Source: Chloroflexi bacterium RBG_16_72_14
Lineage (GTDB): Bacteria > Chloroflexota > Limnocylindria > Limnocylindrales > CSP1-4
Direction of reading: 5' to 3'
Assembly: GCA_001797035.1 (NCBI GenBank)
Contig: MGOE01000135.1
Span: 1-9,266 of the forward strand
DNA: 9,266 nt
How positions within the stretch are numbered: the first letter of the stretch is position 1; every line of letters begins with the position of its first letter. A model generated the notes under the pieces. That model searched no databases. It worked only from the letters and a program-made list of their open reading frames with translations, and was not told the DNA's origin. A program made the position numbers and the translations under genes. This document shows, piece by piece, positions 1-5,719 of the stretch.

Positions 1-1117
1 ACCCGAGCTCCGAGAGCGCCTCCGCGAGGGCACGGTCCGCGTCGCCGAGCCCCGCCTCGAGGTCCGGGTCCCGCTCGGCGACCGGTTCGGCGAGGATCCG
101 GCGCTGGGCCGCCAGGTCCGCCTCGGCCGCGGCACGCTCCGCGGTGATCCGCGCGCGGTCCCGGGCGGCGGCCTGGATCTCCCCCACGGCGCGCGCCTCG
201 CGCAGGCCGAGCGCGGTGAGCTCCGCGCGCGCGGCCTCGTGGACGACCCGGCGCTCGCGCTCCGCCTCCGCGCGCGCCGCCATGGACGCGGCGATGTCGC
301 CGACGGCCGACTCGGCCGCCTCGAGCGCCTCGAGCGACTGCTCCGTCTCGGCCCGCAGGGCGTCGCGGCGCGCGTTCGCCTCCGCGGCCCGCCCGGCCGC
401 CTCGTGCCATCGCCCGTGCGCCGCGGCGATCAGCGCGGCGGCCAGCTCCTCGCCCGCGGTCAGCCGGGTCGCCTGCTGCTCCGCCAGCTGGCCCAGCCGG
501 CGGGCCTGCGGCCGCAGCTCGGCGAGGATGTCCTCGACCCGTGCCAGGTTCGCCTCGGCCTCCGCCAGCTGCTCCTCGGCCTTTCGCCGCCGCCGCTCGT
601 GGCGCCGGACGCCGGCCACCTCCTCGAACAGGGGCCGCCGCTCCTCGGGGCGCAGGGCGAGGGCCTGGTCGACCATGCCCTGGCCGATGAACAGGAACGC
701 GTTCTCGGCGAGGTTCGCCGAGTCGAGCAGGTCCACGAGGTCGCGCAACCGCACCCGCTGGCGGTTGAGCAGGTAGTCGTTCTCACCCGACCGGTACAGG
801 CGCCGGCCGAGCTCCACGACGGAGTACTCGACCGGCAGCAGCTCGTCGGCGTTGTCGAGGACGAGCGTGACGTCGGCCATGCCGAGGGCGGCCCGGCGCT
901 CGGACCCGGCCCAGATCACGTCCTCGCTCCTGCGGATCCGGAGCGATCGGCCCTGCTCGCCGAGCGCCCACCGGAGCGCGTCGGCGAGGTTGGACTTGCC
1001 CGACCCGTTGGGCCCGACGATCGCGCTGATCCCCTCGCCGAACTCCACCAGGGTCCGCTCGGCGAACGACTTGAACCCCTGGACGCGCAGGCCCAGCAGG
1101 CGCGCGGGGGCGCTCAC
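1..1117 (-). CDS. smc: Chromosome segregation protein SMC, N-terminal 372 codons (3' part outside window)
   Basis: SMC is the DNA-stimulated ATPase core of bacterial condensin; with ScpA and ScpB it loops and compacts the chromosome. The visible part is the N-terminal ATPase half-head followed by the start of the first long coiled coil. Residues 14-18 read GFKSF, the Walker A loop is GPNGSGKSN at 35-43, a DVIWAGS segment lies at 66-72, YRSGE at 108-112, and the Q-loop FIGQG at 143-147 carries Gln146. RPLFEEVAGV at 161-170 leads into the charged, Ala/Glu/Arg-rich coiled coil that runs off the window. A full protein is normally about 1,150-1,200 residues, so about two thirds is missing. The start is GTG at 1117, inside a GTGA overlap with the rnc stop, which implies coupled translation. 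The ribosome site is only a weak GGGG seven bases upstream. Family assignment is certain from the motifs. Confidence 0.97.
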   Translation of the reverse strand, partial: MSAPARLLGLRVQGFKSFAERTLVEFGEGISAIVGPNGSGKSNLADALRWALGEQGRSLRIRRSEDVIWAGSERRAALGMADVTLVLDNADELLPVEYSVVELGRRLYRSGENDYLLNRQRVRLRDLVDLLDSANLAENAFLFIGQGMVDQALALRPEERRPLFEEVAGVRRHERRRRKAEEQLAEAEANLARVEDILAELRPQARRLGQLAEQQATRLTAGEELAAALIAAAHGRWHEAAGRAAEANARRDALRAETEQSLEALEAAESAVGDIAASMAARAEAERERRVVHEAARAELTALGLREARAVGEIQAAARDRARITAERAAAEADLAAQRRILAEPVAERDPDLEAGLGDADRALAEALSELG

Positions 1118-1986
1118 GTGTCCGCCCCGGCGTCTGCCCCGGCGTCCGGTGCGCCGGCGGCCGATGTCTCGTCACCCGCGTCGTCGGAGACAACGCTGGT
1201 CGATGCCTCCTGCCCCGCACCGCCCGGAACGGCCCGTCGCCCGGCGCGTGCCCGCACCGGGCCGGCGGCCGCGCGGGCGCTCCGTGCCGCCTGGCGCTCG
1301 TGCCGGATCCGGTCCAGCGCCTGCGCGGCGGCGGCCGTCTCCGCGACGCGCCGCGATGGGCCTTCGCCCGCGCCCAGCACGCGCCCGGCCACGACGACCT
1401 CGATCCGGAACTGCTTCTCGTGGTCCGGCCCGACCGCTTCCACGATGCGGTACGCGGGACGGTCGCCGGTGGTCCGCTGGGTGTGCTCCTGGAGCCGGCT
1501 CTTGGGGCTCTTGAGCGTGGTCAGCGCGAGGTCCGCCGCGATCTCGGGTTCGGCCCAGCCGTGGATCCAGTCGCGCGCGGCCTCCCAGCCGAGGTCCAGG
1601 TAGATGGCGCCGACCAGGGCTTCGAACGCCGACGCGAGCAGCGACGGCCGGACGCGCCCGCCGCGCTGGGACTCGCCCTCACCGAGCAGGAGGAACGACC
1701 CGAGGTCGAGCCTGGTGGCCAGCCGGGCGAGCCCGGAGGTGCTCACGATGGCCGCGCGGCGCGCCGAGAGCACGCCCTCGTCGTCCGCCGGATGGCGGCC
1801 GAACAGGGCCTCGGTGATGGCGAGGTTGACGACGGCGTCGCCGAGGAACTCCAGCCGCTCGTTGTGGCCCCGGAAGGCCTCCGGGTGCTCGTGGAGCCAG
1901 CTGCTGTGGACGAGCGCCTGCGCGAGCAGGTCGCGATCGCGGATCGGGAGCCCGAGTCGCTCCGCAAGCGCGTCGGCCGGGTGCAT
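1114..1986 (-). CDS. rnc: Ribonuclease III with long C-terminal tail
   Basis: RNase III cleaves double-stranded RNA, including the rRNA precursor, as a Mg-dependent homodimer. The 290-residue product has the signature NERLEFLGDAV at 42-52, giving the metal-site residues Glu43, Glu46 and Asp50, and a second motif ASAFEALVGAIYLD at 118-131 with Glu122. The double-stranded RNA binding domain spans about 159-229 (SPKSRLQE, then RRVAETAAAAQAL). About 60 further residues form an Arg/Ala- then Asp/Gly/Ala-rich tail beyond the usual end of the family (about 220-250 residues). Oddity: the position usually occupied by Asp (E. coli Asp114) is Ser119. I chose the ATG at 1986 because it begins where RNase III proteins begin and has a G-run just upstream; the frame stays open to 2310, but that extension is arginine-rich out-of-frame acpP sequence. 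acpP ends 20 bases upstream and smc overlaps the stop. Confidence 0.96.
   Translation of the reverse strand: MHPADALAERLGLPIRDRDLLAQALVHSSWLHEHPEAFRGHNERLEFLGDAVVNLAITEALFGRHPADDEGVLSARRAAIVSTSGLARLATRLDLGSFLLLGEGESQRGGRVRPSLLASAFEALVGAIYLDLGWEAARDWIHGWAEPEIAADLALTTLKSPKSRLQEHTQRTTGDRPAYRIVEAVGPDHEKQFRIEVVVAGRVLGAGEGPSRRVAETAAAAQALDRIRHERQAARSARAAAGPVRARAGRRAVPGGAGQEASTSVVSDDAGDETSAAGAPDAGADAGADT
1120..1143 (-). repeat. Two-copy 12-base tandem repeat at the end of rnc
   Basis: Two 12-base units differing by one base lie head to tail and encode AGAD-AGAD in the tail of RNase III. They end two bases before the GTG start of smc. The unit nearest smc supplies the only G-rich, Shine-Dalgarno-like stretch (GGGGCGGA) for smc. 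A replication-slippage origin is an inference. Confidence 0.6.
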
Positions 1987-2006
1987 CGCGCCCCCGGTCG
2001 AGGCCG

Positions 2007-2243
2007 CTAGGAGGAGTGCTCGTCGATGTAGTCGACGGCGTCCTGCACGGTCCGGATCTTCTCGGCATCCTCGTCGGAGATCTCGGTCCCGAACTCCTCC
2101 TCGAGGCTCATGATGAGCTCGACAAGGTCCAGCGAGTCGGCGTTGAGGTCGTCGACGAACGAGGCCTCGGGGTTGACCTCGGACTCGTCGACCCCCAGCT
2201 GCTCGATGACGATCTTCTTCAGCCGCTCGTACGTGCTGGCCAC
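2007..2243 (-). CDS. acpP: Acyl carrier protein
   Basis: ACP carries growing fatty acyl chains on a 4'-phosphopantetheine arm during type II fatty acid synthesis; PlsX, encoded three genes upstream, uses its acylated form. The 78-residue product is typical in length and strongly acidic. The attachment site is Ser37 in NADSLDLVEL (34-43), followed by the usual helix II/III pattern with EEEFGTEIS and a final DYIDEHS. The start is GTG at 2243, set by a perfect AGGAGG six bases upstream and by the normal N-terminus (short lead, then YERLKKIV). This start lies 25 bases inside the 3' end of nusB. The stop is 20 bases before rnc, giving the common acpP-rnc-smc order. An internal promoter candidate lies in nusB at 2407-2415. 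ACP is usually one of the most abundant proteins, consistent with the strong ribosome site. Confidence 0.97.
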   Translation of the reverse strand: MASTYERLKKIVIEQLGVDESEVNPEASFVDDLNADSLDLVELIMSLEEEFGTEISDEDAEKIRTVQDAVDYIDEHSS

Positions 2244-2737
2244 TGACTCCCTCCTGGTGCCTCGGCGGTGTCCTGACGGGTTGCGTTGCTCTCGCGGGCG
2301 ATCCGCCCAAGTACGCCGTTCATGAGCCGTCGCATCGGTTCGCCCGAATACGTTCGGGCGAGCTCGACCCACTCGGCGATCGCCACCCGGGCCGGCGTCG
2401 CGGGCGAGTGTAGCACCTCGCACAGGCCGCAACGCAGCAGCGCGCGGTCCATCCGGGCGAGCTGGACCACGGGGTATTGCGGGGCCGCGACGGCGATCCG
2501 GGCATCGAGGGTGTCGCGGTGCGCGAGCACGTTGGCCACGATCTCGCGGGCGAGCGCCGCGACCTCCGGGTCCCCCTCGGTGGCCAGGTGCCGCTCGAGG
2601 ATGGCGTCCGCCGTCCGCTGCCCGAACTCGGCCTCGAACACCGAGGCGAGGGCGAGCCGCCGACCGCTGCGGCGGCTCCGGACCCGTTCCTCGTTCGCAC
2701 GTTGCCGCGCCGGGCGCGGGCCGTCAGGCCCCGACAC
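2219..2737 (-). CDS. nusB: Transcription antitermination factor NusB
   Basis: NusB pairs with ribosomal protein S10 (NusE) and binds boxA RNA so that RNA polymerase reads through long rRNA operons. The 172-residue product has the all-helical NusB pattern: a basic start RRSGRRLALASVFEAEFG from about residue 23, a middle stretch with LARMDRALLRCGLCEVL, then RVAIAEWVELARTYS and the closing NGVLGRIA. NusB proteins are usually about 130-160 residues. Here there is a basic N-terminal lead of about 25 residues and a 25-residue polar tail, and the tail overlaps acpP. The start is GTG at 2737, 14 bases inside the Asp23-like gene. I saw no other in-frame ATG/GTG/TTG before the conserved part, so this start is favoured despite a weak ribosome site (GGTGG close to the GTG). 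An asp23-nusB pair is also known in Firmicutes (yqhY-nusB in Bacillus). Confidence 0.93.
   Translation of the reverse strand: MSGPDGPRPARQRANEERVRSRRSGRRLALASVFEAEFGQRTADAILERHLATEGDPEVAALAREIVANVLAHRDTLDARIAVAAPQYPVVQLARMDRALLRCGLCEVLHSPATPARVAIAEWVELARTYSGEPMRRLMNGVLGRIARESNATRQDTAEAPGGSQWPARTSG
2250..2255 (-). promoter_or_regulatory. Consensus Shine-Dalgarno site of acpP
   Basis: AGGAGG lies six bases before the GTG start at 2243, inside the nusB coding sequence. It is the best ribosome site seen in the window. It decides the GTG start and supports nusB/acpP overlap rather than a downstream start. Confidence 0.85.
2407..2415 (-). promoter_or_regulatory. Candidate extended -10 element (TGCTACACT) for acpP inside nusB
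   Basis: The minus strand reads TGCTACACT, a TGn extension followed by TACACT (four of six matches to TATAAT, and of the TAnnnT type common in GC-rich bacteria). It lies about 165 bases upstream of the acpP start. It requires a CTA leucine codon and a tRNA-poor AT-rich patch in a gene otherwise using G/C third positions. I see no good -35 hexamer at 16-18 bases. It would give acpP-rnc-smc extra transcription, but this is inference from motif shape only. Confidence 0.3.
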
Positions 2738-3035
2738 CGTCCACCAGGACGGTCACGCCGCCGAGCTCGAGGCCGAGCAGCCGCACGACCGCCGCGCCCA
2801 CCACGGCCCGGACCTGGGTCGCGAGCGGCACGAGCTGCTGGCGGGGTCGCGCGACGAGCCAGACGGTGACGTGGACGCGTCCCTCCCGGATCCGCACCTT
2901 GACCGGCGAGCCGGCGAGCGCATCCCGCCACGGCGCGCCGCCGCGCCCGACCCGCAGCACCCCCGGCACCTCGAGCGCGGCGAGGCGCACGGTGTCCCGG
3001 ATGACGCCGGGCCCGACAGACAGCGTGGGCGTCAC
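2724..3035 (-). CDS. Asp23/Gls24 family protein (DUF322)
   Basis: Asp23 family proteins are small envelope- or stress-associated proteins in Gram-positive and related bacteria. Some anchor at the membrane, and in Bacillus the YqhY member lies beside nusB and is linked to fatty acid metabolism. The 103-residue product shows the family pattern: SVGPGVIRDTVRLAALEVPGV at about residues 6-26, an edge-strand stretch VKVRIREGRVHVTVWLVA at 45-62, and an amphipathic helix QQLVPLATQVRAVVGAAVV at 66-84 before the last strand. There is no signal peptide or membrane helix, so the protein is probably cytosolic. The GTG start at 3035 forms a GTGA overlap with the plsX stop and has GGAGG at suitable spacing. 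Its own 3' end overlaps nusB by 14 bases. Position between plsX and nusB fits a link of lipid supply to growth; that is inference. Confidence 0.8.
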   Translation of the reverse strand: MTPTLSVGPGVIRDTVRLAALEVPGVLRVGRGGAPWRDALAGSPVKVRIREGRVHVTVWLVARPRQQLVPLATQVRAVVGAAVVRLLGLELGGVTVLVDGVGA

Positions 3036-4129
3036 GAGATGGCCTCCGAGGCGACGGCCGGCGTGGCCGTGACACCCGTATCGTCGTACACCTCGCCGCC
3101 CAGCGCCTGCCCGATGCGCTCGGCGACGCGCTCCCGCGCGGTGGCCGCCCCGACCCGGACGGCATGCTCGACCATCCGCCGCTTCGCCCGGCCGTGGGTG
3201 ATGATCACGGTCCCCCGGACGCCGAGCAGCGGCGACCCGCCGACGACCTCGTAGTCGAAGGTCCGCCGGATGCGCGCGATCCCGGGCCGCAGCAGCAGGT
3301 ACGCGAGCCGTCCGCGCAGCGACCGCCGGAACTCGTCCCGGAACTGATCGAAGATGAAACCCGACAGGCCCTCGAAGAACTTGATCACGACGTTGCCCAG
3401 GACCGCGTCGCACACGACGACGTCGGCGACCTGCTGGGTGAGGTCCTTGCCCTCGACGTTGCCGATGAAGTTGAGGTCCGTCTCGTCGAGGAGCTCCGTC
3501 GCCCGCTGGATCCGGGCATCGCCCTTGCCCTTCTCCTCGCCGATCGAGAGCAGGGCCACCCGCGGCCGCTCCACGCCGAGGACGTGCTCCGAGAAGATCG
3601 CGCCCATCCGCGCGAACTGGGCGAGGTTCTCGGCGGTGGAGTCCGGGTTGGCGCCGATGTCGAGCAGGACGAACGGCCGGCCTGCGCTGGTCATCTGGAT
3701 CGCCAGCGCCGGGCGGTCGATGCCGGGCAGCGAGCCGAGGATCAGCTTGCCGGCGGCCATCCCCGCCCCCGTGTGGCCCGCGGTCACGACCGCGTCGGCC
3801 GCCCCGGCCTTGACGAGCTCCGTCGCGACGACGATCGAGCTGTCGCGCTTGCGGACGAGGGCCCGGGCGGGGTGCTCGTCCATCCCGATGAGCTCCGCGG
3901 CCTGGACGGTCCGCACGTTCGCCGGAAGATCTCCGCCGACGGCCGTGATCACGGCCTGGTCGCCGACGAGGATCACCTCGTCATGGGGGTTCGCGCGCGC
4001 GTACGCGACCGCCCCCGGCACGACCTCCCCGGCGCCGTGGTCGCCGCCCATCGCATCCACCGCGACCCGGACCCCTCGCACGGCGGCGCTCGCACGGGCG
4101 GCTACGGGCGGCCCGGAGCGTTCGGTCAT
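3032..4129 (-). CDS. plsX: Phosphate acyltransferase PlsX
   Basis: PlsX converts acyl-ACP and phosphate to acyl-phosphate, the donor for PlsY in the first step of phospholipid synthesis; it is a peripheral membrane enzyme. The 365-residue product shows the family blocks in order: VAVDAMGGDHG at 22-32, VVTAGHTGAGMAAGKL at 114-129, LLDIGANPDSTAENLAQFA at 155-173, SIGEEKGKGD at 195-204, VVVCDAVLGNVVIKFFEGL at 237-255, and GGSPLLGVRGTVIITHGRA at 297-315. Two spots differ from the commonest forms: His119 where SAGNTGA-type motifs have Asn, and DAVLGNV where DGFxGNV is usual. I chose ATG at 4129, with GAGGCG upstream; an in-frame GTG at 4150 would add seven residues but has no ribosome site. It follows rpmF by 29 bases, the order seen in many bacteria, and overlaps the Asp23-like gene by four. 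Confidence 0.96.
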   Translation of the reverse strand: MTERSGPPVAARASAAVRGVRVAVDAMGGDHGAGEVVPGAVAYARANPHDEVILVGDQAVITAVGGDLPANVRTVQAAELIGMDEHPARALVRKRDSSIVVATELVKAGAADAVVTAGHTGAGMAAGKLILGSLPGIDRPALAIQMTSAGRPFVLLDIGANPDSTAENLAQFARMGAIFSEHVLGVERPRVALLSIGEEKGKGDARIQRATELLDETDLNFIGNVEGKDLTQQVADVVVCDAVLGNVVIKFFEGLSGFIFDQFRDEFRRSLRGRLAYLLLRPGIARIRRTFDYEVVGGSPLLGVRGTVIITHGRAKRRMVEHAVRVGAATARERVAERIGQALGGEVYDDTGVTATPAVASEAIS

Positions 4130-4158
4130 GGCGTCCGCGCCTCGGCTCACGGGTCCGG

Positions 4159-4371
4159 CTACGCGGTCTCCTCGCCCGCCGGCGTGCCGCCGGCCGGCTT
4201 CAGGATGACGGCCTGGCGGCCGTCGTAATAGCCGCACGCCGGGCACACCCGGTGCGGGAGCTTCGGCTCGTGGCAATGCGGGCACTCGACGAGCGCCGGC
4301 AGGGTGAGGGCGTGGTGGCTCCGCCGGTCCATCTGCCGGGCGTGAGCGACCTTTCGCTTCGGCACACCCAT
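4159..4371 (-). CDS. rpmF: Large-subunit ribosomal protein bL32
   Basis: bL32 is a small protein of the 50S subunit near the peptidyl transferase exit region. The 70-residue product begins MGVPKRKVAHARQMDRRSHH, the typical basic L32 lead, and carries a four-cysteine zinc ribbon, C30-x2-C33 and C43-x2-C46, in the form CPHCHEPKLPHRVCPACGYY. The C-terminal part (VILKP, then a GTPAGEETA tail) is slightly extended compared with the usual 55-60 residues. The ATG at 4371 is fixed by the conserved N-terminus and has an AGGAG ten bases upstream. Keeping the zinc cysteines marks this as the zinc-dependent form; zinc-free paralogues elsewhere in the genome cannot be judged here. It lies between yceD and plsX, the classic order. 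Confidence 0.97.
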   Translation of the reverse strand: MGVPKRKVAHARQMDRRSHHALTLPALVECPHCHEPKLPHRVCPACGYYDGRQAVILKPAGGTPAGEETA

Positions 4372-4429
4372 GTCGGTCTTGCTCCTCTCGGGGCTGGTCA
4401 CGCGGACGTCGCCCGCGGCATCGTGGCTT

Positions 4430-4465
4430 CGGTGCGGCACCGGCCCGGGGGCGCGCGCACGCGCC
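4430..4465 (-). promoter_or_regulatory. Two adjacent hairpins in the rpmF leader
   Basis: In the 124-base gap upstream of rpmF the RNA-like strand holds two perfect inverted repeats. The first is GGCGCG-TGCG-CGCGCC (4450-4465), a 6-bp stem with a four-base loop. The second is CGGTG-CCG-CACCG (4430-4442), a 5-bp stem with a three-base loop. No T-run follows, so they do not look like terminators. GC-rich DNA makes such stems by chance. I see no known riboswitch or ribosomal protein leader pattern. Confidence 0.25.
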
Positions 4466-4492
4466 GCCGCCGGGACGGGGGGCCGAGCGGGG

Positions 4493-4521
4493 AGTCTACC
4501 CGCTATCGGCGTCCTCGTCGA
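4493..4521 (-). promoter_or_regulatory. Candidate promoter for rpmF-plsX
   Basis: On the minus strand TCGACG (4516-4521; four of six matches to TTGACA) is followed after 17 bases by TAGACT (4493-4498; four of six to TATAAT). TAGACT includes the stop codon of the upstream gene. Transcription would begin near 4486, leaving a leader of about 115 bases before rpmF that contains both hairpins. TCGACG is common in GC-rich coding DNA, so this is a weak call. Confidence 0.3.
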
Positions 4522-5092
4522 CCCGGAAGCCACGGAGCGCCTCCAGGCGGGGGTCGAGGGGCTGGTCGTGCACCGAGTGCCCCGGCTCCAGGCGCTCGCC
4601 GCAGTCGGGGCACAGGCCGGGGCAGTCCGGCTGGCACAGGGGCGCGATCGGCTCGGCCAGGCTGATCGCCGCCGCCACCAGGGGGCGCAGCTCCAGCTCG
4701 TGGTGGTCGGTCAGCCTCGGCGCCTCGGGGTCGGCGCCTTCCTCGGGCGGAACGGGCAGGCCGCTCGCGAAGTCGATCGTGGGCAGGACCTCCTCGTCGA
4801 TCCACAGCTGCACGGGCGTGGCCAGCTGGCGGAGGCAGCGTGCGCACTCGCCGGCGATGGCCGTCGCCAGGCGGGCGTCCACGACCAGCCCGCGGTTGGT
4901 GCGCAACAGACGCATGCGCCCGCCGACGGGCTCGGCGAGCACCAGGTCCTCGCCGGCGTCCACGTCGACGCCCGAGATCTCGTACTCGCGCACGGTCCCG
5001 GGCGGCTCGGCCATGAGCCCGGAGACGGCGAACGTCAGCGGATCGCCGTGGGCATCGACCGGGTGCGGCTGACGGGTGTCACGGGCGGTCAT
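4496..5092 (-). CDS. yceD: YceD/DUF177 family protein (23S rRNA accumulation)
   Basis: YceD/DUF177 proteins are needed for normal 23S rRNA accumulation and ribosome biogenesis in E. coli and plastids; the chemistry is unknown. The 198-residue product has the family layout: an N-terminal beta-rich part (FAVSGLMAEPPGTVREYEI, about 21-39), the GECARCL pair Cys83/Cys86, and the C-terminal block CQPDCPGLCPDCGERL with Cys153, Cys157, Cys161 and Cys164, then LDPRLEALRGF at 179-189. The six cysteines suggest metal binding. The family's short third C-x-C in the linker appears here as GHSVHDQ without cysteine. The ATG at 5092 forms an ATGA overlap with the SepIVA-like stop, and since there is no good ribosome site, coupled translation is likely. 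It lies directly before rpmF, as in most bacteria. Confidence 0.93.
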   Translation of the reverse strand: MTARDTRQPHPVDAHGDPLTFAVSGLMAEPPGTVREYEISGVDVDAGEDLVLAEPVGGRMRLLRTNRGLVVDARLATAIAGECARCLRQLATPVQLWIDEEVLPTIDFASGLPVPPEEGADPEAPRLTDHHELELRPLVAAAISLAEPIAPLCQPDCPGLCPDCGERLEPGHSVHDQPLDPRLEALRGFRVDEDADSG

Positions 5093-5652
5093 CGCCGCCC
5101 GATGGCCGGAGCCCCCGTCTCCACGCGCTCGTCCTCCGCCTCGAGCGCGTCGGGGGCGTAGCCCACCGCGTCTGCGTCCGCCTCGGGCTCGACGCCCGCG
5201 TAGGCCGCGCGCCGCTCGTCCAGCATCGCGATCCCGCGCTCGATGCTGCGGAGCGTCCGCGCGACGTCCGCCTCGAGGCCGCCCAGCACGCTTGCCGCAT
5301 ACTCGTCGGCGCCACTCCGGATCTGGGCCGCCTCGTCCTCGGCGTTCTCGAGGATGCGCCTGCCCTCGGCCTCGGCCGCCTCGGTCAGGCCCCGCTCCTC
5401 GATCAGGAACGCCGCCTGCTCCTGGGCGCGCGCCACGATGCGCTCGGCCTCCTCCTGGGACTTCTCGAGGATCCGCTCCCCCTCCTGGTTGATCCGCTTG
5501 GCGGCACGCACCTCCTCGGGCACGGCGACACGGAGCTCATCGATGAGGTTGAGGGCGGCGTCCCGGTCGATGATCGCATTCTTGGTGAGCGGCAGCGGCT
5601 TGCCGTTGGCGATCAGCGACTCGAGTCGCTCGACGAGGAAGATGATGTCCAG
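5089..5652 (-). CDS. DivIVA/SepIVA-like coiled-coil protein with probable CTG start
   Basis: From a CTG at 5652 the frame encodes 187 residues. Residues 1-45 form a compact conserved-looking segment (DIIFLVERLESLIANGKPLP, then AIIDRDAALNLIDELRVAVP), and residues about 46-150 form a continuous charged coiled coil rich in Glu, Ala and Arg (AKRINQEGERILEKSQEEAE and similar). The last 35 residues are acidic and probably disordered. This matches the layout of SepIVA/DivIVA-type division factors of Actinobacteria, whose gene also sits next to a DUF177 gene; database hits often call such proteins F0 subunit b-like because of the coiled coil. No membrane helix is visible. The only ATG/GTG/TTG in frame is GTG at 5523 (residue 44), which would remove the N-terminal domain and has no ribosome site. 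GGGAGG lies seven bases before the CTG. The family call is moderate; the coding frame is secure and extends to an ATGA overlap with yceD. Confidence 0.75.
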   Translation of the reverse strand: MDIIFLVERLESLIANGKPLPLTKNAIIDRDAALNLIDELRVAVPEEVRAAKRINQEGERILEKSQEEAERIVARAQEQAAFLIEERGLTEAAEAEGRRILENAEDEAAQIRSGADEYAASVLGGLEADVARTLRSIERGIAMLDERRAAYAGVEPEADADAVGYAPDALEAEDERVETGAPAIGRR

Positions 5653-5659
5653 CGGACGG

Positions 5660-5665
5660 CCTCCC
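5660..5665 (-). promoter_or_regulatory. Shine-Dalgarno site that supports a CTG start
   Basis: GGGAGG lies seven bases upstream of CTG at 5652, an ideal spacing. No ATG, GTG or TTG in the same frame occurs between the coaD end and residue 44 of the coiled-coil gene. This site is therefore the main evidence for initiation at CTG. Confidence 0.65.
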
Positions 5666-5698
5666 GTGCGCTCGGGCCCCGGCGGGGCGCCTCGCCGG

Positions 5699-5707
5699 AT
5701 TATGGCA
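5699..5707 (-). promoter_or_regulatory. Candidate extended -10 promoter upstream of the SepIVA-like gene
   Basis: The 67-base gap after coaD contains TGCCATAAT on the minus strand: a TGn extension and CATAAT, five of six matches to TATAAT. It is the only AT-rich patch in the gap. No -35 match lies 17 bases upstream, which extended -10 promoters can lack. A start near 5692 would give a leader of about 40 bases holding the GGGAGG site and a GCCCC-GCC-GGGGC stem. Confidence 0.4.
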
Positions 5708-5719
5708 CGCGCCGGGGCG

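Noticed and set aside
239..1603. 454-codon open frame on the plus strand opposite smc and rnc
   Set aside because: It is antisense to two certain genes and has leucine/arginine/proline-rich composition with no domain; long antisense frames are expected in GC-rich DNA.
1114..2310. 398-codon version of rnc starting upstream in acpP/nusB
   Set aside because: The extra 108 residues are arginine-rich out-of-frame acpP sequence; the conserved start is ATG 1986.
3164..4228. 354-codon plus-strand frame opposite plsX
   Set aside because: Antisense to a certain plsX gene, with Arg/Asp/Pro/His bias typical of shadow frames.
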